Positions 22,585 through 23,123 of a DNA stretch of 23,123 bases are shown piece after piece; position 1 is the stretch's first letter, and each line of letters starts with the position of its first letter. This DNA comes from CAYVSF01 sp046482855. Lineage in GTDB: Bacteria > Bacteroidota > Bacteroidia > Bacteroidales > UBA12077. The translations under genes were made by a program, and so were the position numbers. The notes under the pieces are model-generated. The model worked only from the letters and a program-made list of their open reading frames with translations. It did no database searches and was not told the DNA's origin. The DNA lies in NCBI GenBank assembly GCA_046482855.1, contig JAWOEH010000132.1, positions 1 to 23,123 of the forward strand, read 5' to 3'.

Positions 22585-23123
22585 CTAATAGCCTATGGAC
22601 TGACCATCCTTTCGTGACTCAGAACCCCCTACATATACGTTGTTTTTTTCATCGTACATAACGGCCTGGTAGCCTCCATAACCACCCACTGAGAAATCGA
22701 TCCGATGGCCCATTTTCATGAGTTCACGAATCACTTCATAGTCGATGCCGGACTCCAGGTGCACTGTTCCTCCATTGGTCATCTGTTCGCCGGTAGGTTG
22801 TGAACTGCCGGTATGGCGGATACGAGGTGCATCGCCGGCTTCCTGCACATTCATCCCAAAATCAATCATATTCACCACAATTTGGGCATGCCCCTGAGGT
22901 TGCATGGCTCCGCCCATGACGCCAAAACTCATAAAGGGCTTGCCATCCTTGGTGATAAAGGCGGGTATGATGGTGTGGAAAGGACGCTTTCCGGGTTCGT
23001 ACACATTCATGTGCCCCTGTTCCAGGGAAAATAGTTCGCCACGATCCTGCAGCACAAAGCCCAGTTTCCCGGGAGTCATTCCGGAGCCCATTCCGCGATA
23101 ATTGCTCTGAATAAGCGAAACCA
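22585..23123 (-). CDS. ggt: Gamma-glutamyltransferase, C-terminal part (cut by window end)
   Basis: The frame is open through the last base; the residues before the first internal Met read VSLIQSNYRGMGSGM, so the gene continues outside the window. Only about 179 residues of the small-subunit side are present. The family blocks are SLIQSNYRGMGSG, PFHTIIPAFITKDGKPFMSF, GVMGGAMQPQGHAQIVVNM, GDAPRIRHTG and the C-terminal GGSESRKDGQSIGY. Gamma-glutamyltransferases cleave glutathione and other gamma-glutamyl compounds in the periplasm after self-cleavage at a Thr; that Thr is upstream of the part seen here. The frame ends normally at 22585 and a terminator follows. Confidence 0.93.
   Translation of the reverse strand, partial: VSLIQSNYRGMGSGMTPGKLGFVLQDRGELFSLEQGHMNVYEPGKRPFHTIIPAFITKDGKPFMSFGVMGGAMQPQGHAQIVVNMIDFGMNVQEAGDAPRIRHTGSSQPTGEQMTNGGTVHLESGIDYEVIRELMKMGHRIDFSVGGYGGYQAVMYDEKNNVYVGGSESRKDGQSIGY

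Noticed and set aside
1..23123. tRNA, rRNA, CRISPR arrays, insertion sequences or attachment sites
   Set aside because: I looked for cloverleaf arms, repeated spacers, transposase motifs and long terminal repeats and saw none.

Overview
The window looks like a chromosomal segment from a Bacteroidota bacterium, most likely of the Bacteroidales/Marinilabiliales type; that placement is inference. The evidence is a DUF3078 outer-membrane protein (a family largely confined to this phylum), weak or absent Shine-Dalgarno sequences, several upstream boxes matching the Bacteroidota -7 element TAnnTTTG, and the style of the housekeeping proteins. I see no rRNA, tRNA, insertion sequence, prophage, CRISPR array or recognisable defence island. 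The gene content is mostly ordinary core and accessory metabolism.

Layout. (1) 17-2236 (+): a cytosolic TPR protein ending in a bidirectional terminator. (2) 5575-2264 (-): a tightly packed four-gene cluster, in transcription order a secreted Ntn-type amidase of the C45/NAAA kind with a TPR-like tail, a Sir2 deacylase, a small S4 RNA-binding protein and a nitroreductase. (3) 8597-5690 (-): pntAA-pntAB-pntB, the three-subunit proton-translocating transhydrogenase, with its own terminator. (4) 8598-8971: a long divergent control region with a large imperfect hairpin and a 13-bp palindrome. (5) 8972-13093 (+): sucA-sucB, the E1 and E2 of 2-oxoglutarate dehydrogenase, with a strong terminator; no E3 (lpd) gene is nearby. 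(6) 13182-16481 (+): an M15 peptidase with a twin-arginine-like leader, a flavodoxin-like protein, an MscS channel and a DUF3078 protein. (7) A single-domain rhodanese (-) and, divergent from it, an AlbA_2/Schlafen-like protein (+), followed by a secreted or membrane protein of unknown function and an EamA/DMT transporter. (8) murB (-), a GT4-type glycosyltransferase (+), a second nitroreductase (-) and the C-terminal part of a gamma-glutamyltransferase (-) cut by the window end.

How the genes work together. The clearest functional pairing is the divergent pnt and suc operons. 2-Oxoglutarate dehydrogenase makes NADH and succinyl-CoA, and the transhydrogenase moves reducing equivalents between NADH and NADPH at the expense of the proton gradient, so a shared control region would be sensible. 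The Sir2 enzyme and the two nitroreductases also use nicotinamide or flavin chemistry, but I see no proof that these are linked.

The least ordinary observations are: a 30-residue cysteine-containing tail on SucA; a shortened E3-binding motif in SucB; the structured pnt/suc intergenic region; the overlapping amidase-sirtuin-S4-nitroreductase cluster; an AlbA_2 protein that may be translated from a leaderless mRNA; and two small unannotated reading frames near 13.9 and 14.6 kb. I found no convincing previously undescribed multi-gene system. The amidase-sirtuin cluster and the SucA/SucB peculiarities are the best leads.
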